Of a DNA stretch of 20,931 bases, positions 6,542 through 12,220 are shown piece after piece; the first letter of the stretch is position 1; every line of letters begins with the position of its first letter. Position numbers and translations under genes: made by a program. Below the pieces are notes generated by a model. It made no database searches, was not told the origin of the DNA, and was given only the letters and a program-made list of their open reading frames with translations. The stretch is from the IMG/VR virus record IMGVR_UViG_3300032242_000553, positions 1-20,931 of that record, one strand, 5' to 3'. The DNA comes from a virus.

Positions 6542-6660
6542 TCGCGTTAGATCGGGAGACGGCGCAAAAAATAGCTACGCTCCGGGAAGTAAAAATAGAG
6601 ATCGTCTATAAAGAGTATTGGAGCTTTGTAGATAACGTAGAAGGAGGTAAAAATGGCTGA
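6538..6660 (+). CDS. 40-residue small protein
   Basis: A short frame from GTG 6538 to TGA 6658-6660 encodes MIALDRETAQKIATLREVKI then EIVYKEYWSFVDNVEGGKNG. It overlaps the previous stop by 4 bp (GTGA) and the next ATG by 8 bp, and its tail carries the GGAGG ribosome site of that gene. It may be a real microprotein or a coupling peptide. Function unknown. Confidence 0.5.
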   Translation: MIALDRETAQKIATLREVKIEIVYKEYWSFVDNVEGGKNG

Positions 6661-7027
6661 GGTACTTATAACTACTCCGGCGCAAGTCGAGCAACGTCTA
6701 AGGACTCTTTCGCACGAGATCGACGAAGCTCATAACGATTTAGTAGCGTCGGAGCATAACTATTACTCGGTTAAAAGCGAGTATGAGATTAAGGTAGCGG
6801 AGACGCGTATTAAACTGTCGAACGAGTCAAAACCTAACGGTAAAAACTATACGGTAGACGAACGCGAAGCCTTAGCGGTAGTTATAAATAAAGACTTACA
6901 TAAAGCTATGGGAATTGCCGAAGCGATCGTAAGAGCTTCTCGTGCTAATAGCGCTCGCTTACGCGTACAGGTAGACCTAGCTCGATCCGTAGGTAGTAAC
7001 GTCCGTAGCTCTATGGAGGCGCTCTAA
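6653..7027 (+). CDS. Hypothetical helical phage protein in the recombination operon
   Basis: The 124-residue product is almost entirely helical: EQRLRTLSHEIDEAHNDLV, KVAETRIKLSNE, a middle KPNGKNYTVDEREALAV and a C-terminal SRANSARLRVQVDLARS. The pattern recalls small helical proteins located between the annealing protein and the exonuclease in other actinophages, which may help load recombinases. I cannot name the family. The start has a strong GAAGGAGG at 6640-6647. It overlaps the next gene by one base (TAATG). Confidence 0.6.
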   Translation: MAEVLITTPAQVEQRLRTLSHEIDEAHNDLVASEHNYYSVKSEYEIKVAETRIKLSNESKPNGKNYTVDEREALAVVINKDLHKAMGIAEAIVRASRANSARLRVQVDLARSVGSNVRSSMEAL

Positions 7028-7197
7028 TGGCTAACTATGAGTACGAGTGCGAGTTAGACGGTATTTATACGATCGAATTCCCGATAGGGACTGCTCCGGA
7101 GAACGCACCTTGTAAAGTCTGCGGAGACAAAATGAAGCGTAAATTTTCTACTTTCGGAGCGGTATTCCGGGGAACAGGTTGGGGAGGACAAAAATAA
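7027..7197 (+). CDS. FmdB-like zinc-ribbon protein
   Basis: A 56-residue protein starting at ATG 7027 (TAATG). It begins MANYEYECELDG, has CKVCGDKMKRKFSTFGAVFR and ends GTGWGGQK. This is the layout of FmdB/regulatory zinc-ribbon proteins: YEYEC at the N-terminus, a C-x-x-C knuckle, a Phe-rich strand and a Gly-rich end. The first knuckle has only one Cys (C8), so metal binding may need another ligand or be lost. Such proteins are frequent in actinophages; their role is unknown. Transcriptional or DNA-binding partner functions are guesses. Confidence 0.65.
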   Translation: MANYEYECELDGIYTIEFPIGTAPENAPCKVCGDKMKRKFSTFGAVFRGTGWGGQK

Positions 7198-7352
7198 TGG
7201 TCGAGGAAACTACTACTAATAATTTTGCGGAGCCTTTAATTAGAGCGAAAATTTTAGGAGAGCTAGAAGTAGCTTTCCAACACCGCGAAATGGACGAAAG
7301 TGAAAAGATTATCTATGAACGCGCTAAGTCGGTTATCAAGGGTCGGCAGTAA
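7197..7352 (+). CDS. 51-residue helical protein
   Basis: A short frame from ATG 7197 to TAA 7350-7352 encodes MVEETTTNNFAEPLIRAKIL followed by an amphipathic helix ending SVIKGRQ. TAATG overlaps at both ends place it firmly in the operon between the zinc ribbon and the nuclease. It is acidic at the start and basic at the end. No family is recognisable. Confidence 0.6.
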   Translation: MVEETTTNNFAEPLIRAKILGELEVAFQHREMDESEKIIYERAKSVIKGRQ

Positions 7353-8020
7353 TGGATATCAACGGACTACTAACTAAATCCCTTAACGCGTACGACTCTT
7401 CTCGAGATAGATCTAAGCAGGTCGAGATTGGTCCTAGCTCTATCGGCGGTTGCCGTAGGCAGGTTTACCATAAGCTAATCGGTACGCCGGTTACGAACCC
7501 GGATACCGAAGGTCTCGCCGCAATTCTTGGGACTTTTATCCACGCCGGTATCGCGGAAGCTATTACTCGAGAGGATCCGTTTAAGGATAATTTTCTTATC
7601 GAGACGGAAGTAATCTACGGAGGTCTAAAGGGTCACGTAGATCTCTATATTAAAGATCAATGTTTAGTCGTAGATTGGAAAACAACTACGAAGAAGAATC
7701 TACGTAACTTCCCTAGCTACCAACAACGTATGCAGGTACAGGTCTACGGATATCTCTTAGCTATGAACGGGTACGACGTTAAGTACGTATCTCTAGCAGC
7801 GATACCTCGAGACGGCGGTATGAAAGATATCGTCTCGCACGTCGAGCCTTACGATATAGATATAGCTCAAGCCGGATTAGACTGGCTAGAAGAATTAAAG
7901 TTTATCGTCGAGGAGAAGCTCCCCGCTCCCGATCCGGAGAAGTCGGTTATTTTCTGTTCGTCTTACTGCGACTTCTACGACGCGACGGGAGTAGTCGGTT
8001 GCCCGAGTATTCGGAGGTAA
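7352..8020 (+). CDS. Cas4/RecB-like PD-(D/E)XK exonuclease with Fe-S cysteines
   Basis: This 222-residue protein shows the RecB/Cas4 nuclease motifs in order: GTFIHAGI (H64), GLKGHVDL (D97), VVDWKTT (D108, K110) and QVQVYGYLL. Four cysteines sit as in Cas4 and AddB nucleases that hold a 4Fe-4S cluster: C34 in IGGCRRQVYH, then C202, C206 and C217 near the end (FCSSYCDFY, GCPS). It would resect DNA ends to give single strands for the Rad52-like protein encoded at 5187, making a two-component recombination pair. No CRISPR array is present, so an adaptation role is unlikely. It overlaps the WhiB gene by 22 bp. Confidence 0.85.
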   Translation: MDINGLLTKSLNAYDSSRDRSKQVEIGPSSIGGCRRQVYHKLIGTPVTNPDTEGLAAILGTFIHAGIAEAITREDPFKDNFLIETEVIYGGLKGHVDLYIKDQCLVVDWKTTTKKNLRNFPSYQQRMQVQVYGYLLAMNGYDVKYVSLAAIPRDGGMKDIVSHVEPYDIDIAQAGLDWLEELKFIVEEKLPAPDPEKSVIFCSSYCDFYDATGVVGCPSIRR

Positions 8021-8346
8021 AGTGGGATAAGGCTGCTTGCGCCGGCTTCGATACTAACCTTTTCTATAAGATAGAAGAGGATCGTATGAACGTCGTAAAG
8101 CTTCTTAAAATAGATTTCTTTAGAGTCTTATGTACCGGGTGTCCGATATGGAAAGAGTGTCTATCCTACGGTGCGGAGAACGAGAAGTACGGAGTATGGG
8201 GTGGTATGACCTCCCTCGAAAGAGACGCGTTTAAGTACCGCTCCCGTACCTCCTTACAGAATAAAATCCTAAAAGAGTTTAGTATTTTTGGGATCAACGA
8301 AGAACAGGTTAGGGAGGCGTTAGATGAGTATTCGGATAATGTCTGA
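7999..8346 (+). CDS. WhiB-family iron-sulfur transcription factor
   Basis: The 115-residue product has the WhiB signature: C14, C45, C48 and C54 in a C-xn-C-x2-C-x5-C arrangement, and the G-[VI]-W-G-G turn at residues 65-69 (YGVWGGMTSLERD). WhiB proteins bind a 4Fe-4S cluster, partner with the primary sigma factor and control transcription in Actinobacteria. Phage versions (for example WhiBTM4) can repress host whiB2 and block septation or superinfection. The start is TTG 7999 behind GGGAG (7987-7991). The tail beyond residue 80 is longer than in minimal WhiB proteins. The gene overlaps the nuclease and the replication initiator. This is the best host marker in the window. Confidence 0.92.
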   Translation: MPEYSEVKWDKAACAGFDTNLFYKIEEDRMNVVKLLKIDFFRVLCTGCPIWKECLSYGAENEKYGVWGGMTSLERDAFKYRSRTSLQNKILKEFSIFGINEEQVREALDEYSDNV

Positions 8347-9127
8347 CGTATGGCTAGCGGATCTAGGTACGACCGAGAAGATAGTTTTACTCGTTATAGC
8401 CGATCACGCCTCCGATGACGGGGGTAACGCTTGGCCTTCTCAGGCGACGATAGCCCGGAAAGCTTCTCTCTCGATTCGTACTGTTCAGAGGGTTATTAAC
8501 GATTTAGAAGAAGCCGGGTGGCTATGGAAAGACCGCCACGCCGGAGGATCCGAAAATTGCCGGGACGATAGGAGACCTCACCTTTATACGATCTCTCTTG
8601 CGAAGCTACGGGGCGACAACGCGACGGGGCGTAAAGTAGTACGGGGCGACATAGACGACGTGGACGGGGCGACATTGACGACCGTCACGGGGCGACATAC
8701 GCGACCTAAGAACCATACTAATAAACCACCCTTAGATACGTCCTCAGATTTCGATAATTTTTGGAAGCTCTATCCTCGGAAAACAGCAAAGGGTGCGGCG
8801 AAGTCTGCTTACCTAAAAGCTCTAACGAAAGCGGAGGCGGAGGCGATTTATCTCGGAGCCGAAAGATTCGCTAGCGACCCTAACCGGGATCCGGCGTTTA
8901 CTCCTCACGCCTCGACGTGGCTTAATCAGGAGCGTTGGCTAGATGAACCCCTACCACCCCGTAGGCTGACCGTAGAAGAGACGAAAGCTCGAGAGCTAGT
9001 CCTAGCCCGGGAACGCGATCTAAAGGCTCGAGAAGCCTCTCGGAAGGTCGAAGAGGAGCAGGAAAAGGCAAGGTCTCGTGCAGTACCTATGCCAAAAGAA
9101 TTACGGGAGCTTCTTAAGCGTGTCTAA
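8324..9127 (+). CDS. Replication initiator / helix-turn-helix replication protein
   Basis: The 267-residue product has an N-terminal helix-turn-helix domain (about 10-75: TEKIVLLVIADHAS, NAWPSQATIARKASLSIRTV, RVINDLEEAGWL). A low-complexity linker follows (about 92-138), then FWKLYPRKTAKGAAKSAYLK to WLNQERWLDEP (about 145-208), a module shared by many phage replication proteins, and a charged helical tail. The layout is that of lambda O-like initiators, which bind origin repeats and recruit helicase. The linker-coding DNA carries 23-bp spaced repeats that are candidate binding sites. ATG 8324 has GGGAGG at 8312-8317; an in-frame ATG at 8339 is a weaker choice. Confidence 0.78.
   Translation: MSIRIMSDVWLADLGTTEKIVLLVIADHASDDGGNAWPSQATIARKASLSIRTVQRVINDLEEAGWLWKDRHAGGSENCRDDRRPHLYTISLAKLRGDNATGRKVVRGDIDDVDGATLTTVTGRHTRPKNHTNKPPLDTSSDFDNFWKLYPRKTAKGAAKSAYLKALTKAEAEAIYLGAERFASDPNRDPAFTPHASTWLNQERWLDEPLPPRRLTVEETKARELVLARERDLKAREASRKVEEEQEKARSRAVPMPKELRELLKRV
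8608..8709 (+). repeat. Iteron-like repeats, candidate replication origin
   Basis: ACGGGGCGACA occurs at 8608-8618, 8641-8651, 8664-8674 and 8687-8697, and the shorter ACGGGGCG at 8624-8631. The last three units are spaced exactly 23 bp and stay alike beyond the core (CATWGACGAC in the first two). Because 23 is not a multiple of 3, the copies are read in different frames and give unlike peptides (RGDIDD, GATLTT, GRHTRP), so the repeat is kept at DNA level. A more AT-rich stretch follows (about 8710-8745). Position within an initiator gene recalls lambda ori inside O. Confidence 0.7.
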
Positions 9128-9144
9128 CCAAGAATAAATTACTC

Positions 9145-9166
9145 GTAACCGTTACACTTAAGTAAC
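9145..9166 (+). promoter_or_regulatory. Inverted GTAAC repeat, possible operator
   Basis: GTAAC (9145-9149), one C, then GTTAC (9151-9155) form an odd palindrome, and a third GTAAC lies 6 nt on (9162-9166). It sits in the 60-bp gap after the initiator gene, just before the ribosome site at 9178-9183. The layout resembles the ATTAC-C-GTAAT plus GTAAT cluster at 9769-9791. It may be a repressor site or a promoter element. Confidence 0.4.
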
Positions 9167-9187
9167 TTATCCGCAAGGGAGGTGATT

Positions 9188-9385
9188 ATGACTACTTCTA
9201 CTCTTATCCCTACCGACGCTTCTAAGCTTCAAGCCGGAGATCGAATCCTACTTAACTCTAAGTCTTGGATCGTTAAATATATCTCGGAGCCTGATCGGAT
9301 CGGTACTTACGACCTAACCCTTATCGACGATTCCGGTACTCCGGGCGTAGGTATAGTCAATGGGATCGTTACTATTATCGCGTGA
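9188..9385 (+). CDS. Small hypothetical beta-rich protein
   Basis: I place the start at ATG 9188 rather than GTG 9182, because the GTG lies within the GGGAGGTGATT ribosome site that fits the ATG. The 65-residue product reads MTTSTLIPTDASKLQAGDRI followed by strands (LLNSKSWIVKYISEP, TYDLTLIDDSG) and a terminal GIVTIIA. It looks like a small SH3- or OB-like barrel. No family is recognised. It is the first gene after the operator-like repeat and is coupled by GTGA to the RusA-like gene. Confidence 0.6.
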   Translation: MTTSTLIPTDASKLQAGDRILLNSKSWIVKYISEPDRIGTYDLTLIDDSGTPGVGIVNGIVTIIA

Positions 9386-9756
9386 TTAACTTTAGAGCCG
9401 ACGGAGTACCCGTCCCGCAAGGCTCGATGAAAGTTATAAATGGTCACGTAATTCATTCGCAGGGATCGGCGCTTGCGGTTTGGCGCTCGACCGTAGGTCT
9501 CTCTGCCCGTTTAGCCGGGTCTAAACCCGTCTCCGCTCCCGTAGCTATCGAGATCGACTTCTATCTCCCGCGTCCTAAGACGGTTAAAAGGATCTATCCG
9601 ACCGTGCCACCCGACCTAGATAAGCTGATCCGAGCGGTTTTAGACGCTTTAACAGGAATTGTGTACCTAGATGACTCGCAGGTAGTCGAGATTAAAGCTA
9701 CTAAGGCGTACTCCCCGAATCCCGGGGCAGATATCCGACTCCGGAAAATGATCTAA
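9382..9756 (+). CDS. rusA: RusA-like Holliday junction resolvase
   Basis: The 124-residue protein has the RusA pattern: an early VPVPQGSMK, then FYLPRPKTVKR, PDLDKLIRAVLDALTGIVY and LDDSQVVEIKATKAY. The acidic residues D78, D80, D88 and D97/D98 match the metal-binding positions of the family, which cuts four-way junctions symmetrically as a dimer. In phages it resolves recombination and replication intermediates before packaging. The GTG start overlaps the previous stop (GTGA). The length is typical of the family. Confidence 0.85.
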   Translation: MINFRADGVPVPQGSMKVINGHVIHSQGSALAVWRSTVGLSARLAGSKPVSAPVAIEIDFYLPRPKTVKRIYPTVPPDLDKLIRAVLDALTGIVYLDDSQVVEIKATKAYSPNPGADIRLRKMI

Positions 9757-9765
9757 GAGCCTACT

Positions 9766-9798
9766 GGTATTACCGTAATCTATCCCGTAATGTATACC
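9766..9798 (+). promoter_or_regulatory. Repeat-rich intergenic element (GTAAT cluster)
   Basis: ATTAC (9769-9773), C, GTAAT (9775-9779) form an odd palindrome, with another GTAAT at 9787-9791. GGTAT (9766-9770) and ATACC (9794-9798) close an imperfect hairpin around it. CGTAATCTATC (9774-9784) is identical to 5123-5133, and its core TAATCTAT recurs at 12034-12041. All three lie between genes, so a shared promoter or operator is likely. Confidence 0.45.
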
Positions 9799-9840
9799 CC
9801 GTAAGGAAGCGAACGACTCCCTTATAGATAGGTAAATAAA

Positions 9841-10050
9841 ATGGCTAAGAATTATTGGAAAAATTACTACGGTTCTTTAGAAGGCGCAACTATTCTTAAA
9901 TTTTTAGGAATGTCCGAGGCTGATTACGGCGACGGATTCCCTAAATTTTTAGTACAGTTAAAAAACGGAGAAAAAATAGAAATCGAAATATCACAAGATC
10001 CCGAAGGTAACGGAGGCGGATTTATTTTCGGTCTCGAGGTAGCGTCGTAA
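9841..10050 (+). CDS. Small conserved phage protein, AT-rich
   Basis: The 69-residue product has SLEGATILKFLGM, FPKFLVQLKNGEKIEIEISQ and DPEGNGGGFIFGL. The S-L-E-G-A start and the D-P-E-G-N-G-G-G-F end form a pattern I recall from small conserved proteins of marine and freshwater phages, of unknown function. It looks like a small beta barrel. The first 60 bases are about 33% GC by hand count, lower than the neighbours. The ribosome site is poor (AGATAGGTAAATAA). TAATG overlap with the next gene. Confidence 0.6.
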   Translation: MAKNYWKNYYGSLEGATILKFLGMSEADYGDGFPKFLVQLKNGEKIEIEISQDPEGNGGGFIFGLEVAS

Positions 10051-10196
10051 TGGCTTACTGCGCTTGGTGCGGATCTAAAGGCGGATTCGCTAACCCTTTA
10101 ATCGAGTACGTCGTATCTAATTACGGCGACGTATTAAACGAGTGTCTATGGTGTTCTATAAATACAACTAACCACGCTATCAAGGAGGCTTCATAA
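10050..10196 (+). CDS. Zinc-ribbon protein, two CxxC knuckles
   Basis: The 48-residue protein runs from ATG 10050 (TAATG) and has CAWC (C4, C7) near the start and CLWC (C32, C35) later, with about 24 residues between: a classic four-Cys zinc ribbon. No other domain is present. It is one of several small Cys-rich genes in the 10050-10814 cluster. It may bind nucleic acid or a partner protein; no specific function can be assigned. Confidence 0.65.
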   Translation: MAYCAWCGSKGGFANPLIEYVVSNYGDVLNECLWCSINTTNHAIKEAS

Positions 10197-10354
10197 TGAA
10201 AATGGATCGTAAATATGTAAACCGTCGCAGGACGGTGGCTATTATCTTTATCGGTATTCCTCTACTCGTAATCTCCTTCTACCTCGTTAATCATATTTGG
10301 TGGACGGGAACCGGTTACTGTTTCGGGACTATGACGAAGTGCGTAGGTCTCTAA
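10196..10354 (+). CDS. Small single-pass membrane protein
   Basis: The 52-residue product starts MKMDRKYVNRRRTVAI with a strongly basic N-terminus, then a hydrophobic segment (about 14-34, AIIFIGIPLLVISFYLV) and an external tail WWTGTGYCFGTMTKCVGL with two Cys that may form a disulfide. Positive-inside charge suggests the tail faces outward. AAGGAGG at 10182-10188 supports the start, and ATG 10202 is a possible alternative. Superinfection exclusion or envelope interaction are possible roles, without direct evidence. Confidence 0.65.
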   Translation: MKMDRKYVNRRRTVAIIFIGIPLLVISFYLVNHIWWTGTGYCFGTMTKCVGL

Positions 10355-10671
10355 TGGCTATCGACTCTAAAGGAATTTTTAGTTGTAGCGATACCTGCCG
10401 GTTAGATGTAAATACCCCGGTACTTACGGCGGTATTTTGTTCGCAGTACGACTTTATGGACGACGAACTCTTTAATTGCGGTTACTGCGGATACTCCGGA
10501 TCTTGGACTATCCCGCAACTTCTATGGTCGAAGGAGGACGAATTTCTCGTTATGCCTTGTTGCCATACGGAAGCGGTCGTTGCGTTAGATCCTCACAACC
10601 CCAAAGAAGAAGGAGACGATCAGGCTCGAGAAGATTACGAGTCTTACGTTTACGCGGTGACCGGGCGATGA
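10354..10671 (+). CDS. Cys-rich hypothetical protein (zinc ribbon)
   Basis: I place the start at ATG 10354, which gives the TAATG overlap; the frame is open further upstream but runs through the membrane protein. The 105-residue product has SCSDTC near the start, NCGYCGYSGSW in the middle and MPCCH later, then an acidic tail. The CGYCG...CCH arrangement suggests a zinc ribbon. It has no enzyme motif. The tail overlaps the next gene by 4 bp (ATGA). Confidence 0.6.
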   Translation: MAIDSKGIFSCSDTCRLDVNTPVLTAVFCSQYDFMDDELFNCGYCGYSGSWTIPQLLWSKEDEFLVMPCCHTEAVVALDPHNPKEEGDDQAREDYESYVYAVTGR

Positions 10672-10814
10672 CTTGGAACGTATTTAGCTTTATCTGTCCC
10701 CGTTGCGACTCGCTTTACGAAGTAACTATGCGAGCAGACCGTATGCCTAGTCCGATCTGTTGCGCGGTCGAAACTACCCAAGTGGCTAAAAAGGAATCGG
10801 AGGTGCCATTTTGA
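10668..10814 (+). CDS. Small zinc-ribbon protein
   Basis: A 48-residue protein from ATG 10668 (ATGA overlap) to TGA 10812-10814. It reads MTWNVFSFICPRCDSLYEVT with C10/C13, then PSPICCAVET with two adjacent Cys, and a Lys/Glu tail. It is a minimal ribbon in which the second pair is CC rather than CxxC, so metal binding is uncertain. The same frame is open much further upstream, but that part is a low-quality Arg-rich shadow. Confidence 0.6.
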   Translation: MTWNVFSFICPRCDSLYEVTMRADRMPSPICCAVETTQVAKKESEVPF

Positions 10815-11089
10815 GCGAACTAAGATCTAATATCTCTTCCGCTAATCGGGAGTACGAGGGTTGGAAGAATTACGCATCGTGGAACGTATCCCTATGGATA
10901 AATAACGAGTACCCGCTTTACCAATCGGCGGTTGCCTTTATGAAGACTTATAAGGGTAAAGCTCCCTATAAAAATTTTATAGCCGGGCAGGGTCTTATTA
11001 ACGATAGGACTCCGGATCGTATTAAGTGGTTGAGCGATCAACTCGACTACTCCGCTCTTAACGAAATGATGAGGGAGATAAATGAATAA
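10811..11089 (+). CDS. DUF7249-like phage protein
   Basis: The 92-residue product has YEGWKNYASWNVSLWINNEY followed by PLY at about residues 15-37. This motif (G-W-x-N-Y-x-[ST]-W-N-V-x-L-W-[IL]-x-N) marks a conserved family of phage proteins of unknown function (DUF7249, from memory) common in phages of many hosts. The rest is helical and ends LNEMMREINE. It starts at TTG 10811 (TTGA overlap), behind a GGAGGTG at 10799-10805. It overlaps the methyltransferase by 8 bp. Confidence 0.7.
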   Translation: MSELRSNISSANREYEGWKNYASWNVSLWINNEYPLYQSAVAFMKTYKGKAPYKNFIAGQGLINDRTPDRIKWLSDQLDYSALNEMMREINE

Positions 11090-11741
11090 GCCAAAGTTAC
11101 TCGATTTATTTTGTAAAGCCGGGGGGGGGTCGATGGGTTACGCTTTAGCCGGTTTTGACGTTACCGGAATAGATATTAAAAGACAAAAGCGCTATCCGTT
11201 TACTTTTATCCAAGCAGATGTATTAGAAGTATTTAAGGATAAAAATTACTTAAAGCAATTTGACGCTATTGCCGCTTCTCCTCCTTGCCAAACTCATAGT
11301 ATTACTCAGCACTTAAGGAATGCTCAAGGTAAATCTACGAGTAAAATAGATTTAATCCCGGAGACCCGAGAAGCTTTAATAGAATCCGGTAAACCTTACA
11401 TAATCGAAAATGTACCCGGCGCTCCTTTAATCGACCCGGTAATTTTATGCGGATCATCTTTTGGCTTAAAAGTACGACGGCATAGACATTTCGAGTCTAA
11501 TATCCCATTAACCGGCTTACCTTGCGACCATAAAAAACAAGGTAGACCCGTAGGAGTTTATGGATCTATGAAAGATGAGATCCCGAAAGGCGGTAAAACC
11601 GCTTCTTCTCTTGAAGAGGCTCGAGAGGCTATGGGTATAGATTGGCAACTATGGGGAGACTTAGTAGAGGCTCTTCCGCCGGCTTATACAGAACACTTAG
11701 GAAAACAACTTATAACTTATTTAGGAGTTAATAATGAGTAA
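11082..11741 (+). CDS. Short phage C5-cytosine DNA methyltransferase
   Basis: The 219-residue protein has motif I LLDLFCKAGGGSMGYALAGF (SAM binding), motif IV SPPCQ with the catalytic Cys, and motif VI IIENVPGA. This is the compact DNA methylase type found in mycobacteriophages, which lacks a separate recognition domain and ends in LPPAYTEHLGKQLI instead of the usual motif X. It would methylate cytosine to protect phage DNA. Three successive GGG glycine codons form a G9 run at 11121-11129 inside motif I, where slippage would cause a frameshift. The gene is AT-richer than its neighbours in lines I counted. It sits in the early region, apart from the second methyltransferase at 14881. Confidence 0.85.
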   Translation: MNKPKLLDLFCKAGGGSMGYALAGFDVTGIDIKRQKRYPFTFIQADVLEVFKDKNYLKQFDAIAASPPCQTHSITQHLRNAQGKSTSKIDLIPETREALIESGKPYIIENVPGAPLIDPVILCGSSFGLKVRRHRHFESNIPLTGLPCDHKKQGRPVGVYGSMKDEIPKGGKTASSLEEAREAMGIDWQLWGDLVEALPPAYTEHLGKQLITYLGVNNE

Positions 11742-11949
11742 AAAATGCGCTTACCGAATTAACGTAATTGAGGACGGAGTTACCGTCTGCGAACACCATT
11801 ACGATAACGCGATAGACGCGGTAGAGGCGTGGAATAGTTACGTAGATTACGGACACGCGAGGATTCGTACGCTTTCCTTCTTCGGCGCAGCCGGGGATAT
11901 GTCCGTAAAGCAGTATAAAGATCCCTTTTACGCTGAGCAGATCGGGTAG
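11734..11949 (+). CDS. Small hypothetical phage protein
   Basis: The 71-residue product reads MSKKCAYRINVIEDGVTVCE then HHYDNAIDAVEAWNSYVDYG and a mixed tail. It looks like a beta hairpin packed on a helix. It overlaps the methyltransferase by 8 bp and has TAGGAG upstream. It is the last gene before the tandem hairpins, so it probably ends this transcript. No family is recognised. Confidence 0.55.
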   Translation: MSKKCAYRINVIEDGVTVCEHHYDNAIDAVEAWNSYVDYGHARIRTLSFFGAAGDMSVKQYKDPFYAEQIG

Positions 11950-11964
11950 TCCGTTCGCTACCAG

Positions 11965-11985
11965 CTAGGTACTCGTTCTACCTAG
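11965..11985 (+). other. Strong short hairpin
   Basis: CTAGGTA (11965-11971) and TACCTAG (11979-11985) form a perfect 7-bp stem around a 7-nt loop. It lies just after the 11734 gene and 11 bp before a second hairpin. It has no T-run; it may stabilise the transcript end or act with the next hairpin. Confidence 0.5.
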
Positions 11986-11996
11986 TAACGATCCCG

Positions 11997-12031
11997 CCTA
12001 ACCCCGGGCAACCTTTCACCCGGGGTTTAGG
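11997..12031 (+). terminator. GC-rich hairpin, probable terminator
   Basis: CCTAACCCCGGG (11997-12008) pairs with the segment 12019-12031 (CCCGGGGTTTAGG), giving a 12-bp stem with one extra T, and a 10-nt loop. The stem is the strongest in the window, but only a short T/A-rich stretch follows, so termination may be weak or factor-assisted. Confidence 0.6.
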
Positions 12032-12033
12032 TC

Positions 12034-12063
12034 TAATCTATTTCTAATAGGATAAAATATAAC
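12034..12063 (+). promoter_or_regulatory. Possible promoter for the 12098 operon
   Basis: TAATCTAT (12034-12041), shared with two other gaps, is followed by AT-rich DNA containing TAAAAT (12053-12058) and TATAAC (12058-12063), either of which could be a -10 box. No good -35 is visible. The site lies after a terminator-like hairpin and 35 bp before a strong AAGGAGG (12085-12091). Confidence 0.35.
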
Positions 12064-12097
12064 TCCCTATTCGCTATCTCTCTTAAGGAGGACGAAA

Positions 12098-12220
12098 ATG
12101 AATAGAACCAGTACGAATAACGTAGAAGAAGATAAGAAAATATCGCGGTGCGTTTGCGGAGAGTGGATTTACTCCGGTGTCGCTTGCGGAGTCTGTAAGG
12201 ATCGGTGGAAGGCGCACTAA
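12098..12220 (+). CDS. 40-residue zinc-ribbon protein
   Basis: A short frame from ATG 12098 encodes MNRTSTNNVEEDKKISRCVC then GEWIYSGVACGVCKDRWKAH. Cys at 18, 20, 30 and 33 (CxC...CxxC) form a small zinc knuckle. AAGGAGG precedes it at 12085-12091. It is first in the operon that leads to the transglycosylase, HNH nuclease and SSB. Function unknown. Confidence 0.65.
   Translation: MNRTSTNNVEEDKKISRCVCGEWIYSGVACGVCKDRWKAH

Noticed and set aside
7352-8020. Cas4-like nuclease as a sign of a CRISPR system
   Set aside because: No repeat-spacer array or other cas gene was seen; a Rad52-like partner explains it better.
10297-10353. Upstream extension of the Cys-rich gene ending at 10671
   Set aside because: It lies in the membrane protein gene; ATG 10354 gives the usual TAATG overlap.
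10476-10667. Long Arg-rich upstream extension of the frame ending at 10814
   Set aside because: It is a shadow of the 10354 gene; only the part from ATG 10668 looks like a protein.
11082-11741. The short methyltransferase as a second carboxymethyltransferase
   Set aside because: It lacks a standard motif X, so the key position cannot be compared, and it is 2.4 kb from the CmoA-like gene.
11965-12031. tRNA or small RNA gene in the 11950-12097 gap
   Set aside because: The two hairpins do not fold as a cloverleaf and no T-arm consensus is present.
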